A stretch of 9,191 bases of DNA, from assembly GCA_018109965.1 (NCBI GenBank), contig JAGBFE010000152.1:1-9191 (forward strand). The letters are read 5' to 3'. Below, one piece after another: positions 1-5,558 of the stretch. The notes under the pieces are model-generated. The model was not told where the DNA came from, ran no database searches, and saw only the letters and a program-made list of their open reading frames with translations. Origin of the DNA: Oscillospiraceae bacterium (GTDB lineage Bacteria > Bacillota_A > Clostridia > Oscillospirales > Ruminococcaceae). The position numbers were made by a program, and so were the translations under genes. Position 1 is the stretch's first letter, and each line of letters opens with the position of its first letter.

Positions 1-1329
1 ACTGTGCTGCCTCCGTTTTCATCCCCGGATGAAGAAGGTCATTTCACCTCGGCTTATCAGCTGGCAAACCGCATTGAAGGCGAAAACTTCAAATGGACCT
101 ACAATGTTATCCGCAGGGCCGAAGACTACAACGATGTTTTTGAGGACCGCAATACAACGGTTTTCAGCTATGAGCATATCTACAAAAACTTTTTCAAAAC
201 TGCTGAAAGTGACGAACAGGTGTTTTCCGACAACAACTGGATAGTTTATGACTTTGAGGGCGTTTATACTGCAGGGGCTTTGGGCATACTGCTTGGCAAG
301 GCGCTGAATCTGGGTTTTGTGCCGCTGATGTATCTTGGCCGCCTGTTCAATCTTGCGGTTTTTGCCCTGTGCGCATACTTTGCAGTCAAAATCACTCCAA
401 TCGGCAAGGAAATTTTTATGGCAGCAAGTTTTCTGCCGATTACACTGCATATTGCAAACAGCTTTTCCCGCGATGTGTTTGTTATTTCCATGGGCTTTAT
501 CTTTGTTGCCTACCTGCTAAAGCTGCTGCATCAGGAAGAAAAATACACCGTAAAACAGCTTGTTCTGCTGGTGGTTATTGCTGTGCTGCTGGCTCCGTCA
601 AAATATATATACAGCCTTATGTGTCCGTTGATTCTGCTGCTCAAGCCGCAAAATCTTGGTATCAGCTTTAAGACCAAGACAGACAAAAAGCACGGCTGGC
701 TGCCTTTTGCAGTTATCGGCGGCATACTTGTGCTGCTTGGTGCAGTGGTGCTTGCAACCAACAGCTGGGCGCTGACCTATATCAAAAATGCCTTTGGCAC
801 AGGCGAAAGTCTGGAAAGCCTGCTTGTTAACAATCCTGATGCAACCTTCAATCTCGGACTGCTGCTGCAAAATCCGTTTGTGGCGTTCAAACTGTTTATC
901 AACACAATTTATCAGAACGGTGCCTATTATCTCAAAAGCATTATGGGCGGCGTTCTGGGCTACAACTCAATTTATATCAGCGATGCGTTTTTGTTTGTCA
1001 TTGTGCTTATGGTGGCACTTTCCACCTGCTGTATGCCGTCAGAGGAACACACACTGGCAAAAAAAGAACGTTTTGGTTTTGCTGCAGCGTTTTTGCTGGT
1101 GTTTGCAGCGGTAATTTACGTTGCAGTGTGCTGGACACCTGTCACATACACCAGTCTTTACGGTGTGCAGGGCAAATATCTTTTACCCGCACTTCCGCTT
1201 TTACTTCTGGCCTGCAAAAACAAAGTTGTTACAATCAAAAAGGATATTTTTAAACACATCTGCTTTGTTATGAGCGTTACCAACATCTTTGTGGTGCTTA
1301 ATGCGCTCACAGTGATTCTGCAGAGATAA
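1..1329 (+). CDS. DUF2142-type polytopic membrane protein (5' partial)
   Basis: The frame is open from the first base, so the gene is cut at its 5' end. A GTG at 4 is in frame but has no visible ribosome binding site, and the usual first membrane helix of the family is missing. Near the start is the motif PPFSSPDEEGHF, matching the PxPDExxH signature at the start of the first external loop of DUF2142 proteins. Near the C-terminus (about residue 390 of the visible part) is GKYLLPALPLLLL, matching the family's GRYxLPxxPL segment. Several hydrophobic segments lie between (about residues 88-125, 135-160, 180-205, 235-255, 320-340, 355-375) with a last one near 415-437. DUF2142 proteins resemble GT-C glycosyltransferase-like membrane proteins and are often found in cell-envelope polysaccharide loci; the biochemical role is not established. 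A terminator follows about 50 nt after the stop. Family assignment is fairly sure, function is not. Confidence 0.82.
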   Translation, partial: TVLPPFSSPDEEGHFTSAYQLANRIEGENFKWTYNVIRRAEDYNDVFEDRNTTVFSYEHIYKNFFKTAESDEQVFSDNNWIVYDFEGVYTAGALGILLGKALNLGFVPLMYLGRLFNLAVFALCAYFAVKITPIGKEIFMAASFLPITLHIANSFSRDVFVISMGFIFVAYLLKLLHQEEKYTVKQLVLLVVIAVLLAPSKYIYSLMCPLILLLKPQNLGISFKTKTDKKHGWLPFAVIGGILVLLGAVVLATNSWALTYIKNAFGTGESLESLLVNNPDATFNLGLLLQNPFVAFKLFINTIYQNGAYYLKSIMGGVLGYNSIYISDAFLFVIVLMVALSTCCMPSEEHTLAKKERFGFAAAFLLVFAAVIYVAVCWTPVTYTSLYGVQGKYLLPALPLLLLACKNKVVTIKKDIFKHICFVMSVTNIFVVLNALTVILQR

Positions 1330-1377
1330 AGATATAATGTTTTTTGAAAAGTGACACTCCGAAAATGAATCATAAAT

Positions 1378-1425
1378 ACCCGGCAACATATTTTACAGTG
1401 TGTTTGTCGGGTTTGTTTTTTGTTT
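1378..1425 (+). terminator. Rho-independent terminator after the DUF2142 gene
   Basis: The arm ACCCGGCAA (1378-1386) pairs with TTGTCGGGT (1404-1412) with one G-U pair, and is followed at once by a T-rich tract (TTGTTTTTTGTTT). It ends the upstream transcription unit. Confidence 0.82.
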
Positions 1426-1632
1426 ATTTATGCATAAACAATGCTATAAAATACACTTAAACTGTTATAAAAACCACTCTCAAAATTAAAATGTGATGTA
1501 TATGGAAACGTTTCAAACACAACAAAAATCCATATATGAAACATTTTTATTGTGCAAAATGCAAAAAAATAACGTTTATATTGCACCGATTTGTAGTAAT
1601 TTACAATAAGGTTCAAAATTTGTTAATAATTG
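1426..1632. other. AT-rich intergenic control region without a gene
   Basis: Very AT-rich, with no convincing gene; the only longer open frame is on the minus strand and looks spurious. It holds several inverted repeats: GAAACGTTTC (1505-1514, described separately), TATATGGA/TCCATATA (1499-1506 and 1529-1536), GTGCAA/TTGCAC (1552-1557 and 1581-1586) and TTGTA/TACAA (1591-1595 and 1602-1606). A weaker promoter candidate, TTTACA-17 nt-TTAATA (1600-1605, 1623-1628), lies just upstream of the better promoter at 1633. Confidence 0.5.
1503..1517. promoter_or_regulatory. Palindromic LacI/CcpA-like operator candidate
   Basis: TGGAAACGTTTCA contains the 10-bp perfect palindrome GAAACGTTTC (1505-1514) with a central CG, the hallmark of LacI-family and catabolite-responsive (cre) sites. 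It misses one position of the usual TGNAANCGNWNNCA consensus. It lies about 120 nt upstream of the promoter of the small membrane gene, further than typical cre repression sites, so its target is uncertain. Confidence 0.35.
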
Positions 1633-1661
1633 TTGACTTTTCCATTTTGCAGTTTTATAAT
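1633..1661 (+). promoter_or_regulatory. Near-consensus sigma-A promoter for the small membrane gene
   Basis: The -35 element TTGACT (1633-1638) and the perfect -10 TATAAT (1656-1661) are separated by 17 nt. Transcription would start near 1668, leaving a short leader of about 25 nt that contains the ribosome binding site AAAGGAAG (1678-1685). Confidence 0.85.
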
Positions 1662-1693
1662 CATAAATAACATAGCGAAAGGAAGTAAATGTT

Positions 1694-1963
1694 ATGATGA
1701 CAACATTGTTCGGTAATGTTTATAGTAATAACAATCAGGCTGCTAATCAGTCTGAAACTGCTTCCTGCGCAAAAAAAGCCAACCTGGTGCATTCTGCAAC
1801 ATTGTGTGCAGTGTGCACTTTTATTTTTGCTGTTTGCCTAATGGCAGTGCTGGGCGCTCTTGGCGTCCTTATTAGCGTTGCAATAATTTCTATTATTGGC
1901 CGCATTATTATTATGGCAGACAACAGGATATTTAAAGGAAACAGGCTGGTTTTGGCAAACTGA
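1694..1963 (+). CDS. Small membrane protein of unknown function (89 aa)
   Basis: I do not recognise this protein. The start ATG has AAAGGAAG 8 nt upstream; a second ATG follows directly and could also serve. Residues 1-30 are polar, rich in Asn, Gln and Ser (SNNNQAANQ) with two Lys at 27-28. Residues about 34-75 are strongly hydrophobic and long enough for two close membrane helices with a short turn near LGALG (53-57). The C-terminal tail is short and basic (FKGNR). It contains three cysteines (25, 38, 41) plus one at 48 within or near the first hydrophobic segment. The gene has its own near-consensus promoter and its own terminator, so it is a single-gene transcription unit between the DUF2142 gene and the liv operon. 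The promoter, ribosome site and terminator make it a likely real gene despite its small size. No function can be assigned. Confidence 0.68.
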   Translation: MMTTLFGNVYSNNNQAANQSETASCAKKANLVHSATLCAVCTFIFAVCLMAVLGALGVLISVAIISIIGRIIIMADNRIFKGNRLVLAN

Positions 1964-1990
1964 GTTTTGCGCAATATAAAATGTTTGACG

Positions 1991-2029
1991 GCTGTGTCTG
2001 GTTTCCCGCAAGACACAGCTTAATTTTTT
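1991..2029 (+). terminator. Rho-independent terminator after the small membrane gene
   Basis: A perfect 9-bp stem, GCTGTGTCT (1991-1999) with AGACACAGC (2011-2019), carries an 11-nt loop and is followed by TAATTTTTT. It separates the small gene from the liv operon. Confidence 0.85.
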
Positions 2030-2036
2030 GGTATAA

Positions 2037-2051
2037 AGCGGCACAGCCGCT
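2037..2051 (+). other. Short GC hairpin in the upstream region of livK
   Basis: AGCGGC-ACA-GCCGCT forms a perfect 6-bp stem with a 3-nt loop. It sits between the preceding terminator and AT-rich TATATAAAAT, which could hold a -10 element. No convincing -35 was found for livK in 1964-2140, so its promoter remains unassigned. Confidence 0.4.
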
Positions 2052-2140
2052 GTATATAAAATCTGTTTTCTGAGCATCCGGAGCCCAGAAGGCAGATATA
2101 AAATAAGAATTTAAAAATTTTATTATAAGAGGTATTGGTT

Positions 2141-3316
2141 ATGAAAAAGTTTTTGGCATTATTCTTGGCAGCAGCAATGCTGGTCAGCACAATGACAGCA
2201 TGTTCCTCCGCACCTGCAACTGAAGGCGGCGAAGGCACAGAAACAGAAAAAGTTCTTCTCATCGGCGGTTCAGGCCCACTCACAGGCGACTATGCAACAT
2301 ACGGCACATCCGTTAAACAGGGTTCCGAACTTGCAGCAAAAGAAATCAACGCAGCAGGCGGCGTTAACGGCTGGACAGTTGAAGTAAGAGTGGAAGATGA
2401 CCAGGCAGACGGCGCACAGGCAGTTCAGGCTTATGCAACACTTTACGACGACGGCATGGACGTTACACTCGGCGGCACAACATCCGGTGCTTGTATCGCA
2501 ATGACAGAAGAAGCAGTTAAAGACGGCATGCTTCTCCTTACACCATCCGGCTCACAGCTTGAATGCACACAGTACGACAACTGCTTCCGCGTTTGTTTCG
2601 AAGACTCCGCACAGGGTCTCTACGCAGCAAACTTTATCAAAGACAACGCAGTTGGCGAAAAAGTTGCTATCATCTATGACAAATCCAACGACTACTCCAA
2701 CGGTCTCAGAAACTCCTTTGTTGCAACAGCAGCAGAAAACGGTCTCGAAATTGTAACAGAACAGGCATTTACAGACCAGTCCAACACAGACTTCTCCGTA
2801 CAGCTTCAGGCAGTTAAAGATTCCGGCGCTGACCTTCTCTTTCTTCCAATCTACGCACAGGAAGCAGCATACATCATCACACAGGCTGACAAAGTTGGTC
2901 TTGACGTAACATTCTTCGGCTGCGACGGTCTCGACGGCATCCTTGAAAAAATCGGTGCAGACAATGTTGCTCTTACAGAAGGCGTTATGCTCCTTACACC
3001 ATTTGCAGCTGACAGCGAAACAGAACCTACAAAATCCTTTACAGCAGCATTCAAAGCAGACTATGGCTACACACCTGACCAGTTTGCAGCAGACGCATAC
3101 GACGCAGTATACGCAATCGTTGAAGCTATGAAACACGCAGACACAAACCCTGACGACCCAGAATTCAACGAAAAAATGATTAAAGCTATGACAGAAATCA
3201 CAGTTGTTGGTACAACAGGTACAATGCAGTGGACACCTGAAGGTGAACCAGACAAAAACGCAACAGCTGTTGTTATCGTTGACGGCGTTTACGTTTCCTA
3301 CGACAACGTTAAATAA
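2141..3316 (+). CDS. livK: Branched-chain amino acid ABC transporter, substrate-binding lipoprotein
   Basis: Extracytoplasmic solute-binding protein of the LivJ/LivK type (periplasmic-binding fold type I, Peripla_BP_6), expected to capture Leu/Ile/Val and deliver it to LivHM. The ATG start is chosen because AAGAGG lies 8 nt upstream; an in-frame TTG six bases earlier is less likely. The N-terminus has Lys-Lys, a hydrophobic core and a lipobox-like TMTA-Cys21, so it should be lipid-anchored after cleavage. A Ser/Thr/Glu/Gly linker (22-36) precedes the mature domain. Family hallmarks are GGSGPLTGDYATYG (42-55), KEINAAGGVNG (67-77), the first-lobe ligand region GGTTSG (111-116), and PSGSQ (135-139). 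At 391 aa it is of normal length. Codon use is very skewed (nearly every Thr is ACA), unlike the flanking genes and consistent with high expression. The operon context supports the role. Exact substrate is inferred: amides or other amino acids are possible, but urea (UrtA) is less likely as no urease genes are visible. Confidence 0.93.
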   Translation: MKKFLALFLAAAMLVSTMTACSSAPATEGGEGTETEKVLLIGGSGPLTGDYATYGTSVKQGSELAAKEINAAGGVNGWTVEVRVEDDQADGAQAVQAYATLYDDGMDVTLGGTTSGACIAMTEEAVKDGMLLLTPSGSQLECTQYDNCFRVCFEDSAQGLYAANFIKDNAVGEKVAIIYDKSNDYSNGLRNSFVATAAENGLEIVTEQAFTDQSNTDFSVQLQAVKDSGADLLFLPIYAQEAAYIITQADKVGLDVTFFGCDGLDGILEKIGADNVALTEGVMLLTPFAADSETEPTKSFTAAFKADYGYTPDQFAADAYDAVYAIVEAMKHADTNPDDPEFNEKMIKAMTEITVVGTTGTMQWTPEGEPDKNATAVVIVDGVYVSYDNVK

Positions 3317-3385
3317 CAACCTGTCTGCACAGCTTACGCTGTGAAATGCTTACGCATTTTTGGAAATCACAGATTTCCACAGCCA

Positions 3386-3442
3386 GAACGTTGAAACCGC
3401 AGATTAAATTGTGGACATATTCATGTCTCACCGTGCGGTTAT
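3386..3442 (+). repeat. Structured repeat, unit 1 of 2
   Basis: A 57-nt unit made of a 22-nt left arm (starting GAACGTTGAAACCGC), an 18-nt middle, and a 17-nt right arm (TCTCACCGTGCGGTTAT). Both arms recur exactly 82 nt downstream. The outer stem AACCGCA (3395-3401) pairs with TGCGGTT (3434-3440). An inner stem GTG-GACAT (3411-3418) pairs with ATGTC-T-CAC (3423-3431) around an ATTC loop, with one bulged T. An asymmetric internal loop of 9 nt versus 2 nt separates the two stems. Confidence 0.8.
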
Positions 3443-3467
3443 AACAACCCCGCCTTATGCAAGGCGT

Positions 3468-3524
3468 GAACGTTGAAACCGCAGATTAACAGGTGGGCAG
3501 ACATTGTTCTCACCGTGCGGTTAT
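3468..3524 (+). repeat. Structured repeat, unit 2 of 2
   Basis: Both arms are identical to unit 1 and the unit has the same length. The outer stem is AACCGCA (3477-3483) with TGCGGTT (3516-3522). The 18-nt middle (3490-3507) differs in sequence from unit 1 but still pairs: GGTG (3492-3495) with CACC (3511-3514), and AGA (3499-3501) with TCT (3508-3510). A small hairpin (3451-3466) sits in the 25-nt spacer between the units, and a related TTTATGCAG hairpin follows this unit. Confidence 0.8.
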
Positions 3525-3584
3525 GATAAATCTGCTTTATGCAGTGTTTAACAATAAAACAAAGGAAAAGTTATCTTCCTAAAA

Positions 3585-3590
3585 TATAAT
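3585..3590 (+). promoter_or_regulatory. Possible -10 element of an internal livH promoter
   Basis: A perfect TATAAT lies in an AT-rich stretch 77 nt upstream of livH. No matching -35 hexamer is seen 16-18 nt upstream (AAGGAA there) and there is no extended -10 TG, so promoter activity is only a possibility. If used, the transcript would begin just before the 14-bp hairpin. Confidence 0.25.
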
Positions 3591-3603
3591 ATAAAAAACA
3601 GGT

Positions 3604-3636
3604 ATTTTCGGGCAGATTTTGCATCTGTCCGAAAAT
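3604..3636 (+). other. 14-bp stem-loop directly upstream of livH
   Basis: The arm 3604-3617 (ATTTTCGGGCAGAT) pairs with 3623-3636 (ATCTGTCCGAAAAT) with one G-U pair and a 5-nt loop. No T tract follows, so it is not an ordinary terminator. It ends 15 nt before the livH Shine-Dalgarno GGAG (3652-3655). A weak CCGT/ACGG stem (3638-3641 and 3650-3653) could cover part of that site. Confidence 0.7.
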
Positions 3637-3661
3637 GCCGTCTTATAAAACGGAGTTTATT

Positions 3662-4537
3662 ATGAATTTTCTTTCCAACCTTATCAGCGGTTTAAGTCTG
3701 GGCAGTATCTACGCCCTGATAGCCCTTGGTTATACAATGGTATACGGCATTGCAAAGATGCTCAACTTTGCACACGGTGACGTTATTATGGTGGGTGCAT
3801 TCACCGTTATCGTTGCCGCCAACAGTATGGGCTTACCGGTTGTAGCGTGCATTGGTCTCAGCGTGTTGGTTTGTGTGGTTATGGGCGTTCTTATCGAAAG
3901 AATTGCATATAAACCTCTGCGCTCCTCCCCACCGCTTTCAGTTCTCATCACAGCAATCGGTGTTTCCTACTTTCTGCAGTCCCTTGCACTGCTCATCTTC
4001 GGTTCAACACAAAAAAGCTTCCCAAAAATCATCACAATGGAGCCAATGCATTTTGGTGATCTGACCATCAACGGCGAAAGCATAATGACACTTGCAGTTA
4101 CATTTGTCATTATGATTGGTCTCACACTGTTTATCAACAAAACAAAGGTTGGTAAAGCAATGCGCGCAGTGAGTGAAGACCGTGACGCAGCCGAACTTAT
4201 GGGCATCAGTGTTAACCGCACAATCACCATCACATTTGCAATCGGTTCCGCACTTGCTTCCGTTGCAGGCGTGTTCTTTGGTGCAACTTACGGCTTTATC
4301 GGCCCTTATTCAGGTTCAATGCCTGGTATCAAGGCTTTCGTAGCTGCTGTTTTCGGCGGTATCGGTTCAATCCCGGGTGCTATGCTTGGCGGCATTCTTC
4401 TTGGTGTTATCGAAAACCTTGCAAAAGCTTACATCTCCACAGAACTTTCCGACGCTATCGTTTTTGGCGTGCTTGTTCTGGTTCTCTGCCTCAAGCCTAC
4501 AGGCCTGCTTGGCAAAAAAATCAACGAAAAGGTATAG
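3662..4537 (+). CDS. livH: Branched-chain amino acid ABC transporter permease LivH
   Basis: Integral membrane subunit that pairs with LivM to form the translocation path. The ATG at 3662 is preferred: GGAG lies 6 nt upstream and the protein then begins MNFLSNLISGLSLGSIYAL, the usual LivH start. An in-frame ATG at 3635 falls inside a hairpin arm and would add nine unlikely residues. At 291 aa the length is normal. LivH hallmarks are YALIALGYTMVYGIAKMLNF (17-36) followed by AHGDV, the cytoplasmic coupling segment GKAMRAVSEDRDAAELMGI (164-182) that contacts the ATPases, and the C-terminal FGGIGSIPGAMLGG (231-244). The hydrophobic segments fit about eight membrane helices. The stop codon is 9 nt before the livM ATG, so the two are translated together. 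Codon use is still ACA-rich for Thr but less extreme than in livK. Confidence 0.95.
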   Translation: MNFLSNLISGLSLGSIYALIALGYTMVYGIAKMLNFAHGDVIMVGAFTVIVAANSMGLPVVACIGLSVLVCVVMGVLIERIAYKPLRSSPPLSVLITAIGVSYFLQSLALLIFGSTQKSFPKIITMEPMHFGDLTINGESIMTLAVTFVIMIGLTLFINKTKVGKAMRAVSEDRDAAELMGISVNRTITITFAIGSALASVAGVFFGATYGFIGPYSGSMPGIKAFVAAVFGGIGSIPGAMLGGILLGVIENLAKAYISTELSDAIVFGVLVLVLCLKPTGLLGKKINEKV

Positions 4538-4546
4538 GTGCTCAGT

Positions 4547-5557
4547 ATGAAAAAGACAAAACTCAGAAAAAGTACTGTAAACAACTTGATAACCTATGCC
4601 ATAGTTGCATTGTTTTATATTGTAGTTACAGTTATGATTGCCACAGGCAACGCAACAAGACATATGCAAAGTCTGCTTGTGCCAATCTGTGTTAACGTAA
4701 CACTTGCAGTATCATTAAACCTTGTTATCGGTTTCCTTGGCGAATTGTCCCTCGGCCATGCCGCATTTATGTCCATCGGTGCCTACACCGGCGGTCTTTT
4801 GTCCATATTTATGAAAAATATGTTCCCAAATCTTCCTGTTATGGTGCGTTTTCCGCTTTCCATGCTGGCAGGCGGTATTGTTGGCGCAATGTTCGGCGCT
4901 TTGGTTTGCGTGGTTGTTCTGCGCCTCAAAGGTGACTATCTTGCCATCGTTACCCTCGCATTCGGCGAAATTCTCCGAAGCATCATCATCAACCTTGACT
5001 TTACAGGCGGTCCTTCCGGTCTCAAAGGTGTACCGCAGGATGCGTCCTTTACATACGGCATTATTCTGGTGTTCCTTACACTCTTTGTAATCAACAACCT
5101 TGCCAAATCAAAACACGGCCGTGCAATCCAGGCTTTGCGTGACAACACCATCGCTGCAACCAGCGTGGGTATCAACGCAACAAAATACAAGCTTATGGTT
5201 TTTGCCCTTGCTGCTTTCTTTGCAGGCATGGCAGGCGTTTTGTACAGCCACAACTACTCCATCATCAACGCAGGCACATTTGACTACAACAAGTCCATCG
5301 AAATTCTTGTTATGGTTGTTCTGGGCGGCATCGGTTCTGTGCGCGGCAGCGTTATCGCAGGTGCACTCATTGCAGTTATTCCGGAAATGCTCCGTTCACT
5401 GCAGGACTACCGCATGCTCATCTATGCAATCGTGCTTATCGTAATGATGCTTGGTACATCCAACGAAAAACTCAAACTGCTCATTGCAAAATATTCACCT
5501 GTGCAGTTTGTTAAAAACACACTGGCAGCTAAAAAAGTAAAGAAGGAGGAAAAATAA
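4547..5557 (+). CDS. livM: Branched-chain amino acid ABC transporter permease LivM
   Basis: Second membrane subunit of the importer, partner of LivH. The ATG at 4547 is favoured because AGGTG (4536-4540) sits 6 nt upstream. A GTG directly after the livH stop (4538) would add three residues, has AAAGG 5 nt upstream, and cannot be excluded. The protein (336 aa) has a basic N-terminus, then a membrane helix at about 14-33. LivM hallmarks are GFLGELSLGHAAFMSIGAY (62-80), RLKGDYLAIVTLAFGEI (126-142), the coupling loop GRAIQALRDNTIAATSVGI (191-209) and VLGGIGSVRGSVIAGA (258-273). The C-terminal tail is highly charged (KKVKKEEK), and the DNA encoding it also supplies the AAGGAGG ribosome site of livG, so translation of the two genes is coupled. 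Confidence 0.94.
   Translation: MKKTKLRKSTVNNLITYAIVALFYIVVTVMIATGNATRHMQSLLVPICVNVTLAVSLNLVIGFLGELSLGHAAFMSIGAYTGGLLSIFMKNMFPNLPVMVRFPLSMLAGGIVGAMFGALVCVVVLRLKGDYLAIVTLAFGEILRSIIINLDFTGGPSGLKGVPQDASFTYGIILVFLTLFVINNLAKSKHGRAIQALRDNTIAATSVGINATKYKLMVFALAAFFAGMAGVLYSHNYSIINAGTFDYNKSIEILVMVVLGGIGSVRGSVIAGALIAVIPEMLRSLQDYRMLIYAIVLIVMMLGTSNEKLKLLIAKYSPVQFVKNTLAAKKVKKEEK
5543..5549 (+). promoter_or_regulatory. Strong Shine-Dalgarno of livG inside the livM end
   Basis: AAGGAGG lies within the last codons of livM, with 9 nt between it and the ATG at 5559. It decides the livG start in favour of the long form with its N-terminal extension. Confidence 0.85.
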
Positions 5558-5558
5558 T

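Larger units (their letters stand above)
3317..3661 (+). ncRNA. Hairpin-rich structured intergenic RNA between livK and livH
   Basis: This 345-nt gap has no credible gene but can fold into about eight successive hairpins in the mRNA. They are 3328-3343 (CACAGC-TTAC-GCTGTG), 3344-3359 (AAATGC-TTAC-GCATTT), 3361-3379 (8-bp stem, ACA loop), 3395-3440 (repeat unit 1), 3451-3466 (CGCCTT-ATGC-AAGGCG), 3477-3522 (repeat unit 2), 3532-3544 (CTGC-TTTAT-GCAG) and 3604-3636 (14-bp stem). Only the second is followed by a short T run (3357-3361, five T), so most are not classical terminators. In ABC importer operons a hairpin zone after the binding-protein gene commonly protects the upstream message or causes partial termination, giving more binding protein than permease. 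That role is inferred here. The overall identity as a named RNA family was not recognised. Confidence 0.6.

Noticed and set aside
1428..1616. 62-codon minus-strand frame in the AT-rich intergenic region
   Set aside because: Its Phe/Tyr/Ile-rich composition reflects AT content. No ribosome site or promoter supports it, and it overlaps regulatory dyads.
2106..2125. CodY box upstream of livK
   Set aside because: The AT-rich AATTTAAAAATTTTA stretch is suggestive because liv operons are often CodY-controlled, but it mismatches the AATTTTCNGAAAATT consensus at too many positions.
2552..3319. 255-codon open frame on the minus strand, very Cys- and Val-rich
   Set aside because: It is codon-aligned opposite livK and exists only because the sense gene avoids TTA, CTA and TCA codons. 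Its composition is implausible and it has only a TTG start without a ribosome site.
3346..3444. Small ORF of about 32 codons within the livK-livH gap
   Set aside because: No Shine-Dalgarno is present, it runs through three predicted hairpins, and the product has no plausible features.
3386..3524. CRISPR-like array
   Set aside because: There are only two copies, each with two separate conserved arms around a pairing middle, an 82-nt period and no cas genes. The pattern fits folded RNA units, not repeats and spacers.
3604..3636. Intrinsic terminator before livH
   Set aside because: The stem is long enough but is followed by GCCGTCTTATA, without a T tract, and the permease genes directly downstream need readthrough or a new start.
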